Positions 17,250 through 26,039 of a DNA stretch of 64,000 bases are shown in pieces. This DNA comes from Prevotella sp. MGM2 (lineage in GTDB: Bacteria > Bacteroidota > Bacteroidia > Bacteroidales > Bacteroidaceae): positions 1 to 64,000 of the forward strand of contig NZ_BEWW01000291.1 of the NCBI RefSeq assembly GCF_002933955.1, read 5' to 3'. Under the pieces are notes generated by a model. That model saw only the letters and a program-made list of their open reading frames with translations, did no database searches and had not been told where the DNA came from. Made by a program: the position numbers and the translations under genes. Within the stretch, counting starts at the first letter, position 1. Each line of letters begins with the position of its first letter.

Positions 17250-17744
17250 CTAATCAAACCTGTCAGATATATCAGTAATGCGGATTTCCGGATTATGCAC
17301 AATCTCATAAATCCGCTGATTTTTCGATCCCCTAAATGGTAGTGTCGCATCTCGCAAGTTTTCTTTGAAAACCCCATCAACTATGACATCTACATATTTT
17401 ATCAGGTCGTTAAACAAGCTTTTAACTTGTGCCATTTCATATCCGGTCCATATCCAAATGGTTTTATCAGTGCGTTCTTTGATGGATCGGCACAGTTCAA
17501 GAATTGCTGGGTACTGCACAAGAGGTTCGCCGCCAAGAATGGAAATATTGAAGTCGTCAACATTAAGAGCTGCATAAACTTCCTCAATTGTCATTTCCTG
17601 CCCAGACTCCAATGGCCACCATTCCTTGTTATGACATCCGGGACAATGAAAATTACACCCAGACACATACAGGGAATTGCGCAGCCCAACCCCATCAACT
17701 GAGGTTGAGCTGACAATCTTAGCTACATATAGTATATTACTCAT
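17250..17744 (-). CDS. nrdG: Anaerobic ribonucleotide reductase activating enzyme (radical SAM)
   Basis: A 164-residue radical SAM protein. The CxxxCxxC cluster motif is CNFHCPGC (about residues 30-37), and ISILGGEPLVQ (about residue 71) matches the GGEP SAM-binding motif. NrdG binds a 4Fe-4S cluster and SAM and generates the glycyl radical on NrdD. It overlaps the 3' end of nrdD by 8 bases, the usual operon order. It implies replication in anaerobic cells. Confidence 0.93.
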   Translation of the reverse strand: MSNILYVAKIVSSTSVDGVGLRNSLYVSGCNFHCPGCHNKEWWPLESGQEMTIEEVYAALNVDDFNISILGGEPLVQYPAILELCRSIKERTDKTIWIWTGYEMAQVKSLFNDLIKYVDVIVDGVFKENLRDATLPFRGSKNQRIYEIVHNPEIRITDISDRFD

Positions 17745-19938
17745 GTGTCTCCCGGTCTTTTAGTTCTGCAAGTTTTGCAGAGTTCCAACGATCTGTTGTA
17801 CCTACAAGATAACCGGTAATACGCTGAAGGGTATCTATGTTATCGCCTCCGCAATTTGGGCATGTATGAAGTTCCTTTTGCGCATCTTCATATCCACAAT
17901 CAAGGCAACGGTTGCGGGTATGATTGATTGAACAGTAACCAATATTGAACTTGTCCATCAAATCCACCACATTCATTACGGCTTCTACATTGTGTGTTGC
18001 ATCACCATCCAGCTCGACATAGAAGATGTGTCCACCACGAGTTAATTCGTGGTAGGGCGCTTCTATCTGTGCTTTATGCGCAGCGCTACATTTGTAGTAC
18101 ACTGGAACATGATTTGAATTGGTGTAATATTCTCTGTCTGTCACACCAGGAACGAGGCCATACTTCTGCTTGTCTTTCTTTGTAAACTTGCCGGAAAGAC
18201 CTTCTGCTGGTGTTGCAAGAACAGAAAAATTCATATCGTAATGGTCGGAAAATGCTTGGGCGCAATTACGCATAGCGCCTATAATTCTCAGGCCAAGTTC
18301 CTGAGCCTCGTCACTTTCTCCGTGATGCTTACCCGTGAGTGCTACAAGACATTCTGCAAGGCCAATAAAACCGATTCCCAAGGTACCATGTTTAAGTACT
18401 GGTCTTACCTCATCATTGGGACCAAGAGTTTCAGAACCGACCCATAAACCCTGCATCAACAATGGGAATTGTTTGGCTTTAGCGGTGCACTGGAACTCGT
18501 ATCGGTCGAGTAGCTGCCGTGCCGTTACCGTCATCGCTTTATTAAGCTTATCGAAGAAGGCGATGATACGTTCGTTCTCATCTTCTATATCTCGAACACT
18601 CAAAGCGATGCCTGGAAGGTTAATAGTCGAAAAACTGAGATTGCCACGACCCACAGAAGTCTTCTCGCCATGACGGTCTTCAAATACACGGGTGCGGCAT
18701 CCCATCGTGGCTACTTCATACATGTAGCGTTTGGGGTCGTCTGCACGCCATTTATCATGCTGGTTGAACGGCGCGTCAAGATTAACAAAGTTCGGGAAAA
18801 AGCGTTTGGCCGTTACGCGACACGCCAATTTGTAAAGGTCATAGTTTGGATCACCAGGCAGATAGCTTACACCCCGTTTCTTTTTCCAAATTTGGATAGG
18901 GAATATAGCAGTAGAGCCGTTGCCAATTCCCTTTTCTGTAGTCAGCAGCAGTTCACGGATTACGCAACGGCCTTCTGCCGATGTATCAGTACCGTAATTG
19001 ACAGAACTGAAGACTACTTGATTACCGCCACGGGAATGAATGGTGTTCAGGTTATGTACGAAAGCCTCCATAGACTGATGTACACGGCGTACAGTTTCAT
19101 TCATAGCGTGCTGTACCATACGTTCCCACGATTTCATACCATCCAAAGGTCTGATAAGGAAATCATCATAAGGTGCATCATAGGCTTCGGACAAGTCAAC
19201 CTCATTAACCGTTTCCAACTTCTTGAGTTCTTCCTTAAAAGTAACACGCACATAAGGTGCCATGTAGAAATCAAATGCTGGAATAGCCTGGCCTCCGTGC
19301 ATGACATTTTGAACCGACTCCATAGATATACAGCTCAAAATGCTTGCGGTTTCAATACGTTTAGCCGGACGTGATTCTCCATGTCCAGCCTGAAAACCTC
19401 CGCTCAAAATTTTATCTACAGGATGCTGGATGCAAGTCAAACTTCTGGTAGGCAGATAATCCTTGTCGTGAATATGAAGGATGTTGTCAGCAACAACTTG
19501 CTTTGTTTCTTCGGACAAAAGATAATCATCTACCAGTTCCTTGCTTCGTTCACTGGCGATTTTCATTACCATGCCGGCAGGAGTATCGGCGTTCATGTTG
19601 GCGTTTTCACGAGTGATGTCGTTCTTTTCAGCAGCGATAATGCTGAGGATGGTTTGGTCGCTTTCACGATGACGGGCCTTACTACGTTCATTACGATAGC
19701 AAATGTACGCACGCGCTACATCTTTATATTTGGAAGCCATCAAGCTCTCTTCCACCAGATTCTGAATTTCCTCAACGGAAATTTCATTGGGGCACTTGGT
19801 TGCAATCTTGTTAGCGATTTTGATTGCATAGTCTTCATCTGTTGTACCAACTTCTTTCATCGCAGCGAGAATCGCCTTAGTGATAAGCATCTGGTCAAAC
19901 GGCACCTTACGGCCATCGCGTTTAATTACAGTTTTCAT
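17737..19938 (-). CDS. nrdD: Anaerobic ribonucleoside-triphosphate reductase (class III)
   Basis: A 733-residue class III reductase. It starts with an ATP-cone (MKTVIKRDGRKVPFDQ), followed by the barrel domain and a C-terminal four-Cys zinc site (CLDCGYEDAQ, CPNCGG). The glycyl radical site is RITGYLVG about 25 residues from the end. It reduces NTPs to dNTPs only without oxygen. The frame is open up to 20049, but the Met at 19938 is the correct start by ATP-cone homology and gives a 17-base overlap with the ThyX-like gene. The allosteric ATP-cone appears intact. Confidence 0.95.
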   Translation of the reverse strand: MKTVIKRDGRKVPFDQMLITKAILAAMKEVGTTDEDYAIKIANKIATKCPNEISVEEIQNLVEESLMASKYKDVARAYICYRNERSKARHRESDQTILSIIAAEKNDITRENANMNADTPAGMVMKIASERSKELVDDYLLSEETKQVVADNILHIHDKDYLPTRSLTCIQHPVDKILSGGFQAGHGESRPAKRIETASILSCISMESVQNVMHGGQAIPAFDFYMAPYVRVTFKEELKKLETVNEVDLSEAYDAPYDDFLIRPLDGMKSWERMVQHAMNETVRRVHQSMEAFVHNLNTIHSRGGNQVVFSSVNYGTDTSAEGRCVIRELLLTTEKGIGNGSTAIFPIQIWKKKRGVSYLPGDPNYDLYKLACRVTAKRFFPNFVNLDAPFNQHDKWRADDPKRYMYEVATMGCRTRVFEDRHGEKTSVGRGNLSFSTINLPGIALSVRDIEDENERIIAFFDKLNKAMTVTARQLLDRYEFQCTAKAKQFPLLMQGLWVGSETLGPNDEVRPVLKHGTLGIGFIGLAECLVALTGKHHGESDEAQELGLRIIGAMRNCAQAFSDHYDMNFSVLATPAEGLSGKFTKKDKQKYGLVPGVTDREYYTNSNHVPVYYKCSAAHKAQIEAPYHELTRGGHIFYVELDGDATHNVEAVMNVVDLMDKFNIGYCSINHTRNRCLDCGYEDAQKELHTCPNCGGDNIDTLQRITGYLVGTTDRWNSAKLAELKDRETHE

Positions 19939-20644
19939 GGAATAACCCTTTTTGCTTTTGATTGAAATTTGACAAATATCGAGACAATTCTTCACGGAAT
20001 TTCTGAGTTCCGTTAAACCCACAGCATCTTGGCTCTCCGCAAATGCCACCTCGATATACGCATTTACGAACCATTACTGAAGCCAAATCCGGGTCAATTT
20101 TTACAATCTCTTCTTTGATCGCCTGAAACACGGTTACAGTACCGGGAGACGCACATCCAGTACACAATCTCAACTTCGACATATCAATCAATGATTGGGC
20201 ATTGATACATAGACTGAGGTTTACTGGGGTTTCTCTGTCAGCATTATTTTTAAGCCACTCCAGTTCTTCATAGATTGCATCTACCTCATGCTGATGGTTG
20301 CTAATAAATGCACCACCATTATGCCAAGTATCTACCAATCCTCTGATACGCTCAATAATTAAATCCACCTTGCCGGGCAAACCAGGGTTGCCCCCGTTTC
20401 TATCATCTCGACAAGTTAGTTGAAAAGGAACAGAACCAACATGGTGACGAATTAAGTGTGTACTAATGTAAAGAGGAATGTTTTTGAGGCTAATCCAAAA
20501 TAGCTGAGTGCGTACTGGAGAGTGCTCAGACTTATAAAGAGAACTTAGTGTCGCATGACTGGTTCCCAAAAATGTCGTAGCACACGCCTCTTGTAAAAGT
20601 TCTAAGTCTGTAAGCTTTCGTACAGACACGGTAAAATCCTTCAT
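19922..20644 (-). CDS. Divergent ThyX-like (FAD-dependent thymidylate synthase family) protein
   Basis: A 240-residue protein that resembles ThyX in outline. IPLYISTHLIRHHVGSVPF occupies the place of the ThyX motif (RHRxxSxNExSxR) but lacks the consensus Asn-Glu, and TPVNLSLCINAQSLIDMSKL recalls the second conserved block (NxRxLxHFxxLR). A C-terminal Cys group (LCTGC, CVYRGGICGEPRCC) is not typical of ThyX and may bind a metal. It is the first gene of the operon, next to nrdD, so a dNTP synthesis role fits. A different nucleotide-modifying activity is possible. Confidence 0.5.
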   Translation of the reverse strand: MKDFTVSVRKLTDLELLQEACATTFLGTSHATLSSLYKSEHSPVRTQLFWISLKNIPLYISTHLIRHHVGSVPFQLTCRDDRNGGNPGLPGKVDLIIERIRGLVDTWHNGGAFISNHQHEVDAIYEELEWLKNNADRETPVNLSLCINAQSLIDMSKLRLCTGCASPGTVTVFQAIKEEIVKIDPDLASVMVRKCVYRGGICGEPRCCGFNGTQKFREELSRYLSNFNQKQKGLFHENCN

Positions 20645-20706
20645 TTATAGGAGTTTGCATAGTTTTAATAAATAAATTCTGTACGAAGTCAATTTGAAAT
20701 GCGGTG

Positions 20707-20740
20707 CAAAGTTAATCAAAAATTTTCAAGAGCGTGAAAA
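20707..20740 (-). promoter_or_regulatory. Bacteroidota-type promoter before the ThyX-like/nrdDG operon
   Basis: On the minus strand the -7 element TAACTTTG is at 20707-20714 followed by CACC. The -33 region is not a clean TTTG; TTTTTTTCAC lies at the right distance and overlaps the T-tract of the preceding terminator. The 62-base leader to the ATG at 20644 holds no other signal that I see. The -7 box matches those at 17098 and 63761 exactly. Confidence 0.65.
20723..20740. promoter_or_regulatory. Second copy of the 18-bp palindrome
   Basis: TTTTCAAGAGCGTGAAAA differs from the site at 17145-17162 at two positions. Here it covers the spacer and -33 region of the promoter at 20707-20714, where a bound protein would block transcription. 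At the other copy it lies further upstream. It could coordinate two early/middle operons. Confidence 0.4.
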
Positions 20741-20768
20741 AAAGTGCGAACAATTTTCTCATTCGCAC
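20737..20768 (-). terminator. Rho-independent terminator at the end of the virion operon
   Basis: On the minus strand a 7-bp stem GTGCGAA / TTCGCAC with an 11-base loop is followed directly by seven T. It lies 24 bases after the stop of the last gene of the virion region (20792) and just before the promoter of the nrd operon, so it separates the two transcription units. Confidence 0.85.
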
Positions 20769-20791
20769 CAATTTTCAGACTATTCTTGAAA

Positions 20792-21181
20792 TTATCCTTT
20801 CATCATATTTTTTCGCTTATTTATCGCAGCCACAATAGTTTGAGGCTTTGGCGGTCTCTTGGGGTGTTCTGCATAACAGCCTTCATTTCTATATAAAATC
20901 AGAACTCGTCTGAAATCCACAGTCCTGAAATATGGATTTTTGGATGAATAGCTAATGGCTTCCACCAAATCTGCATCTGGGACTCCATTAGAGCCGACTA
21001 CTTGCATAATAAGGTCGAACTCTAATGGAGCGTTCAATCGCAAATTATAGCCAAGAGGGACTTCATCAAACCTCCTTAGTATTCTTTTTCGACCGCGTTT
21101 TTTTGCCTGGGGCTTCGGTTTCGGTTTCCGTCCTCTTTTCTTCCCCTTCTTCTGCGGCTTGTACGGGTTGAATGTCGCCAT
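20792..21181 (-). CDS. Hypothetical protein with basic N-terminus
   Basis: A 129-residue protein without recognised family. The first 35 residues are very Lys/Arg-rich (KKGKKRGRKPKPKPQ, KKRGRKRILRR). The remainder looks folded (NLRLNAPLEFDLIMQVVGS, FRRVLILYRNEG). Its first 116 bases overlap the 69-residue gene upstream in another frame, and a run of seven A lies in the overlap. It may start at its own ATG (21181) or be made by -1 frameshifting from the upstream frame. It is the last gene before a strong terminator. Confidence 0.55.
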   Translation of the reverse strand: MATFNPYKPQKKGKKRGRKPKPKPQAKKRGRKRILRRFDEVPLGYNLRLNAPLEFDLIMQVVGSNGVPDADLVEAISYSSKNPYFRTVDFRRVLILYRNEGCYAEHPKRPPKPQTIVAAINKRKNMMKG

Positions 21182-21275
21182 TGATTGTAGGAATAATGTT
21201 AATTACTGAAGAGGCGGCTGCGGCCTCAATTTCTCGCAAGTTACGAGCCTGTGCGGGTGAATTGTACGTTTTCAT
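21066..21275 (-). CDS. Small hypothetical protein with acidic/basic low-complexity tail
   Basis: A 69-residue protein starting MKTYNSPAQARNL, 2 bases after the fibre gene stop. The middle is Ala/Ile-rich and the end is low complexity (EEGEEKRTETETEAPGKKTR). The longer frame to 21320 would intrude into the fibre gene and is not favoured. The frame overlaps the next gene by 116 bases. A7 at 21098-21104 in the overlap could allow a -1 shift into that frame. Confidence 0.5.
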   Translation of the reverse strand: MKTYNSPAQARNLREIEAAAASSVINIIPTINGDIQPVQAAEEGEEKRTETETEAPGKKTRSKKNTKEV

Positions 21276-21277
21276 TG

Positions 21278-23038
21278 TTATACCATATAAGTGATTGAAA
21301 ATTCTGTTGATTTTCCACAACTGCCATCACAATAGACAACTGTGCAAGCCCTTTGACCGGCTGCAATTTTGCATACCCAGGATTTTTTATTGGAGAGAGC
21401 AATGCTATGTTTAACTGCATGACTTGGGGCTGCTATAGTGTTTGGTATAGTAAACACTGTGCCTGAATGTACTGTTTTAGTAGAACCCTGTATGCACACG
21501 ATATTACCAATTTGACGTACATACAGCGAATCCTTAATCCATTTCCAACCAGAATCTGTTAATTTAGGCTGGAAATCGCCTACGCCAGCGGCTCCGATGT
21601 TGTTGCGGATCTTCTGTTTCTGTGCATCACTTGTTGCCATATCAGAAAGGCAATTTGACAATTTTGCATACGAGCTCAAGTCGTTTTTGCCAATAGCGCC
21701 TATATGAGAACGGCAATCGGCCGCAGTAACAGTTGTTGATACAAACTGCGATAACCCACTGGCTTTTATCGCAAATTTCTCATTTGCCTGAGTGGTTGTG
21801 TAAACATCTGCTGTGTTAGCTTTCTTATTCAATTCTTTAGTGAAATTGGTAGCCAGCACGTATTTCTCAGAAAGCAATACGCCATCTTCCATAATAGCCG
21901 GACCAATGTTTACGCTGGCGTGGCCCATAATACTGAGATTGTATGATGGTGCCGAAATAGAGAATACTTGATCTGTGGTGCTCAAAAAGCCAATGCGGGC
22001 CATAACATTATTGAGTGAGTCACGCCAAGAAATAGCATTAGTCAGACTATTGTTTTCTTTCTGAGCATTTGCTTTCAGGATTAACCCATCAGTAACGCCA
22101 GCTTCTATTTTTGTCACGCCATATATATTGGCACTTCCTTCAGAACCGACAATGCTAAACAGAATTTTTCCCTTACCATTTCCGATATGGGTGGTTCTGA
22201 ACTGGGTGATACCGCCGTTATAACCACATACATTGATAGCCAACTCACTAATAGCATTGGCCGTTCCTTGATACAAGTTATTAGCAGTCAGTACGAGCCC
22301 ACCAAACATGCCCTCATTTGCTGATACTGGTTTGCTGAAAGTTATAGCAGATGCTCCAATGGTGGCAATCAAAGTACCATTTGCATAAAAGCGAAGACCC
22401 ACGCCGTCTTCTAACGACAATTGATAATTATTCGTATTGCCGGTGTATTTGACATTAAGCGTACTGCCGCTATAGTTTATCTCTGCTTTGATTGCACCAG
22501 ATTTAATAGTGACACTCTTATTGACCGTAACATCGCCATTAGCATTGATTGCCTTGGCAAAATTCACAACACTGTTGACAGTTTGCGAACTGCTTGCAGG
22601 ATTGAGCAAAAGAGCGTATTTACCGATAAAGGCGTCCTTCATGCGTAGCCCGCCTGTTGAAGGCATTGCAATAGACTGAAGGGCTTTACCAGTGAGCTCG
22701 TCTTGCTTTACGGGGACAGACTTACCTATGGCACATCCATAAATATTACGGCCAACCTTTGAGCCACCGCTTTCATAAGGCATATTTTCGGTAAAATTGG
22801 CTTCATAAATGTACTGGGGCCATGACGTGATACCTGTAGCACCTGAGAAATAGCGGAATTTTCCATTCAAGAACACATAGCCAGCACTGATAGCACTGCC
22901 TGTAATTTCACAACCGCTTACAATGAAATTGTCACAGTCATCAAAAATCTGAGCAAAAGCTAACGCCAAATCCTGAAGGTTTTCCAGGTCGTCGGCATAG
23001 GTGTAACGTCCACCGGTTTGTGCGCTAAATTCTTTCAT
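21278..23038 (-). CDS. Tail fibre-like protein
   Basis: A 586-residue fibre-type protein. The N-terminus (MKEFSAQTGGRYTYADDLENL) is an attachment-like domain found near baseplate genes of Bacteroidota phages. The middle is beta-rich and repetitive, with TLNVKYTGNTNNYQLSLEDG-type strands. The C-terminal 150 residues include short tail-fibre-like repeats (HIGAIGKNDLSSYAKLS, RNNIGAAGVGDFQPKLTDSG) and a compact tip. The Met at 23038 is chosen instead of 23074 because it follows the preceding stop by 1 base. Role: host binding, inferred from structure and location. Confidence 0.75.
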   Translation of the reverse strand: MKEFSAQTGGRYTYADDLENLQDLALAFAQIFDDCDNFIVSGCEITGSAISAGYVFLNGKFRYFSGATGITSWPQYIYEANFTENMPYESGGSKVGRNIYGCAIGKSVPVKQDELTGKALQSIAMPSTGGLRMKDAFIGKYALLLNPASSSQTVNSVVNFAKAINANGDVTVNKSVTIKSGAIKAEINYSGSTLNVKYTGNTNNYQLSLEDGVGLRFYANGTLIATIGASAITFSKPVSANEGMFGGLVLTANNLYQGTANAISELAINVCGYNGGITQFRTTHIGNGKGKILFSIVGSEGSANIYGVTKIEAGVTDGLILKANAQKENNSLTNAISWRDSLNNVMARIGFLSTTDQVFSISAPSYNLSIMGHASVNIGPAIMEDGVLLSEKYVLATNFTKELNKKANTADVYTTTQANEKFAIKASGLSQFVSTTVTAADCRSHIGAIGKNDLSSYAKLSNCLSDMATSDAQKQKIRNNIGAAGVGDFQPKLTDSGWKWIKDSLYVRQIGNIVCIQGSTKTVHSGTVFTIPNTIAAPSHAVKHSIALSNKKSWVCKIAAGQRACTVVYCDGSCGKSTEFSITYMV

Positions 23039-23039
23039 T

Positions 23040-23567
23040 TCAATCGTATTTGATGATATAAGTTTTATTTGCAAGCCGATACCTGTCTATGACATATTTC
23101 AGCATTGCGACATATTTTTGCTCTGTAATAAGCTTCGTATCAATTTGGGGTGTCGTAACGATAAAACTAACAGAGCTTTCTTCTGTCTGCTCATCACTAC
23201 GATATAGAATCAATTGGCGAGTAACACCAGCCTCTTTGTCGTGGTACACTAATATATTTTGCTCCACATCAATGTTGGCTGATTCGTGATAAATCGGAGT
23301 GCCTAATGCTTCAGAGTTTTTAATCGCAATTCGCCCACCATTCGCAAAATACTTTTTGAATTTACGATTAAGGTACCATTCAAACTTAAAAATCTGAGAG
23401 GTCATAGCAGCTTCGATTCTCGTTTCTTTGGCATATTCTACAAAGCCATCATTGACATGCCGTAACGGGGACATCAATGCTTGCAGATACAGAATCAGTT
23501 TGCGTCCTCCTATATAGTAAGGCACAAGCTGATTTATCGTTTTGTCGAAGTTGATAAAGTACCTCAT
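23040..23567 (-). CDS. Hypothetical baseplate-region protein
   Basis: A 175-residue protein in an ATGA-type 4-base overlap with the baseplate J-like gene. I recognise no named domain. The mix of aromatic and charged residues and location between a J-like wedge protein and a fibre suggest a wedge component or fibre adaptor, comparable in position to Mu/P2 gpI. This is a positional inference. Confidence 0.65.
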   Translation of the reverse strand: MRYFINFDKTINQLVPYYIGGRKLILYLQALMSPLRHVNDGFVEYAKETRIEAAMTSQIFKFEWYLNRKFKKYFANGGRIAIKNSEALGTPIYHESANIDVEQNILVYHDKEAGVTRQLILYRSDEQTEESSVSFIVTTPQIDTKLITEQKYVAMLKYVIDRYRLANKTYIIKYD

Positions 23568-24472
23568 ACGTTATCTTCCAGTTTAAGAATTATTGTATCA
23601 CGCCACAAAGGAATATTCACTTCCTCATCGGCGCAAGAGCTCTGCTTGATATAGCCAGAATTAGGGATGTAGTAGCGTCCAATTTTAGTCTGGACATTGC
23701 CATTTTCATCTTTGATAAGATGATTATCGTCGTCATACTTGGCAACAAATATGCCTTGATGGTCAGTATCGTCTGAAGAAACAGACACATCAGTAACGTG
23801 TTCAACACTCTGGATGCTGTCAATTACTTTCTGAGCATACACCAAACCATTAAACTCGATATTAGCGATATATTCATTGAGGGCATCTTCAATAGCTTGA
23901 TATATCTCATCTTCGGTCACAGCACCATCGTAATACACAACTACCCGTGGTATCAATACATCACCAATGCGACTAACCACTTTAGCATGTTGGCCGGCAA
24001 ACAATATTTGATTGAGATAGGCCCGGATTGAAATCAACTCGTCTTCCTCAATACGAGCATAGGCTCCGGGCTTTCCTGTCGCTATCTTGAAACGAACCAG
24101 CTTATCATGGAATCCAACCTCTTCCTCCTCAAAATACGCCACTTTCGTAATAACACGCTTAGAGGCGTCAATATTAGGGTAAGAAAAAGCTGTTCCATCT
24201 TCATTCATCACCAGTTCATCGCCAGATTGATATTTCAATAGAGCATTGGCAAAGTATGCCGGAGTGCCATTGATTCGATTCTGAAGGTCCTTCGCCAGAT
24301 CAATCTTGAATACATCCAAGACATTTTCAAACGTCCAAATGCACGCCGATGTAACCCATGTAAATGCGTCAATTATAGACATTTTAGAGCTATTCTCGAA
24401 CTCTGTGAGCTCAAGATACTGGTTGCGGCTATCTTTTGCCTCAGCATATATTTCACTTAGTGTTCGTGCCAT
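23564..24472 (-). CDS. Baseplate wedge protein, J-like (gp47-like)
   Basis: A 302-residue protein consistent with the baseplate J family: MARTLSEIYAEAKDSRNQYL at the start, a region with SIRAYLNQILFAGQHAKVVSR, and VVYYDGAVTEDEIYQAIEDALNEYI near residue 200, which matches the J-like pattern of periplasmic-less wedge proteins. J proteins form the outer ring of contractile-tail baseplates. The Met at 24472 is preferred to 24541, which would overlap the upstream gene by 89 bases instead of 20. Confidence 0.65.
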   Translation of the reverse strand: MARTLSEIYAEAKDSRNQYLELTEFENSSKMSIIDAFTWVTSACIWTFENVLDVFKIDLAKDLQNRINGTPAYFANALLKYQSGDELVMNEDGTAFSYPNIDASKRVITKVAYFEEEEVGFHDKLVRFKIATGKPGAYARIEEDELISIRAYLNQILFAGQHAKVVSRIGDVLIPRVVVYYDGAVTEDEIYQAIEDALNEYIANIEFNGLVYAQKVIDSIQSVEHVTDVSVSSDDTDHQGIFVAKYDDDNHLIKDENGNVQTKIGRYYIPNSGYIKQSSCADEEVNIPLWRDTIILKLEDNV

Positions 24473-25355
24473 TGTCAGGTTGATATAATTGATTGTTAAT
24501 ATAAAATTTCCATGTGTCTGAAATGTTCCACTCCGGCTCATTTAGAATTGTATTGATAGCTGCATATCCTCTTTCTGAAGGTTCGGTTGTCAGCCATATA
24601 GTGCAAGGCCGACGATCGGCATGATGAGTCACAATATATTCAAGATAATCGTCCACAGTGTTATCATGTAGAAAACGAACACCCGTCAAGTCAAGTTCTT
24701 GAAGGCTCATGTCACCTATCGGTAGCAGACTGTCAATAGTAGTCGAACGAAGGTCTATCTTATATGTGCCCTCAAACATAGATAATCCTACCAATAAATA
24801 CCCACGATTAGTGCAAGCATATTCATCAACAACAACAGGTTTACAAAGAATCAAAGCTCCACCTAACCCTGTTGTATCGAGCTGAGTGAATTTTAGCGTT
24901 TGTGTGTCTCCATAAATGCGGATGCGTCTCTTTTCTGTCTCATTATCAAAATAATGTTCAATAGATTGTACAACTACGGATAATTGTACATGTTCCAATT
25001 CCGTATTATCTCCCCAATCAATAATCACTGTACCTTCTCCCGCAACTTTGAAGGAAGTGAAGACCATATTCGCATTGACTCCTACAAGAAATATCAAATC
25101 TTCACCAGGACGTTTGAAATAGACTTTACGTGCTCCAGATGAGGGGGTGATATTTTGTTTTTTGAACTCGCTCACAATTGATTCATTCAATACAAAATCT
25201 TCATGGTATATAAGTTCTTGACCATACACAAGGTCTGAAGTCATATTGAGTTCCGGGTTACTAATGAGAAGGTCAAATAGTCCTTCGATGCTGCCATACA
25301 AATGCAGGGCTACATCAAACAAATTCTGGTTCGGTTTTACTGTATATATGCCCAT
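24453..25355 (-). CDS. LysM-containing baseplate protein (gp53-like)
   Basis: A 300-residue protein. Residues 1-50 (YTVKPNQNLFDVALHLYGS, then ELIY) form a LysM-like domain, common in baseplate wedge proteins such as T4 gp53 and Mu-type relatives that join hub to wedge. The rest contains a PKD-like stretch (VAGEGTVIIDWGDNTELEHV) and leucine-rich-like strands (DMSLQELDLTGVRFLHD). It is placed between a J-like gene and a fibre gene. LysM may bind peptidoglycan or act structurally. Confidence 0.7.
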   Translation of the reverse strand: MGIYTVKPNQNLFDVALHLYGSIEGLFDLLISNPELNMTSDLVYGQELIYHEDFVLNESIVSEFKKQNITPSSGARKVYFKRPGEDLIFLVGVNANMVFTSFKVAGEGTVIIDWGDNTELEHVQLSVVVQSIEHYFDNETEKRRIRIYGDTQTLKFTQLDTTGLGGALILCKPVVVDEYACTNRGYLLVGLSMFEGTYKIDLRSTTIDSLLPIGDMSLQELDLTGVRFLHDNTVDDYLEYIVTHHADRRPCTIWLTTEPSERGYAAINTILNEPEWNISDTWKFYINNQLYQPDNGTNTK

Positions 25356-25358
25356 AGT

Positions 25359-26039
25359 TTAACCCTCCAAATCTTTTGCGTCCAACTCCATTTGCTTGGT
25401 CTCATAATTGTAGGCGGCATTACGAATCGTTACGCCGTCTGCACCAAATTCATCCTGAAGTACTTTGGTCAGACTGGTTGATGTCACATTATTTGAGTTA
25501 ATCCATCGAGCAAGGCCAACTCCTGTCAATGGGTAACGATAGTTGCCACCAGGGAAACAAGCAAGAAGGCAGTTTGCGTTCTGTCGTCCAGCCTTGATGA
25601 TATTAAAATCGGATTGACTGCTGGCATATAATTGAGCGATGCCATCTTTGAGCATGATGAAGAATCCATTTTCCGATATAGAAGGCAACTCTGATGCAAA
25701 TACATTTCTTAATGTGGCGCCATATACTTGTGACTTAACGATAAACCACTGGGAACCATCTACATCGTTGGTGACATAGACAAATGAGCCATCTTCATTT
25801 ACACGGCGAACTCGAAGCATAAATTCTTTGTACCTGGGAGTATATGGAATCACAAAGCATACCCCCTTATTCAAAATTGTACGCTCACTCAATGTGTATG
25901 GCACATCTATCTCACCATAAATATAGCGAGATAGCAATGCAGGCTCATCAACCCACCTAAACTCTCTCAATTTGATTTTATTCTGGGGGCTGATGGCAAC
26001 ATCACCAGTTATAATATGTATTTCTATATCTCTACGCAT
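25359..26039 (-). CDS. Hypothetical tail/baseplate protein
   Basis: A 226-residue beta-rich protein with no family that I recognise. It starts MRRDIEIHIITGDVAIS and shows alternating hydrophobic strands throughout. It overlaps the preceding fibre gene by one base and precedes the LysM protein by 3 bases, so it belongs to the baseplate block. It could be an adaptor between the fibre and baseplate. Confidence 0.65.
   Translation of the reverse strand: MRRDIEIHIITGDVAISPQNKIKLREFRWVDEPALLSRYIYGEIDVPYTLSERTILNKGVCFVIPYTPRYKEFMLRVRRVNEDGSFVYVTNDVDGSQWFIVKSQVYGATLRNVFASELPSISENGFFIMLKDGIAQLYASSQSDFNIIKAGRQNANCLLACFPGGNYRYPLTGVGLARWINSNNVTSTSLTKVLQDEFGADGVTIRNAAYNYETKQMELDAKDLEG

Noticed and set aside
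19939-20049. Longer start for nrdD
   Set aside because: The ATP-cone begins at the Met at 19938, and the extra stretch overlaps the coding sequence of the ThyX-like protein.
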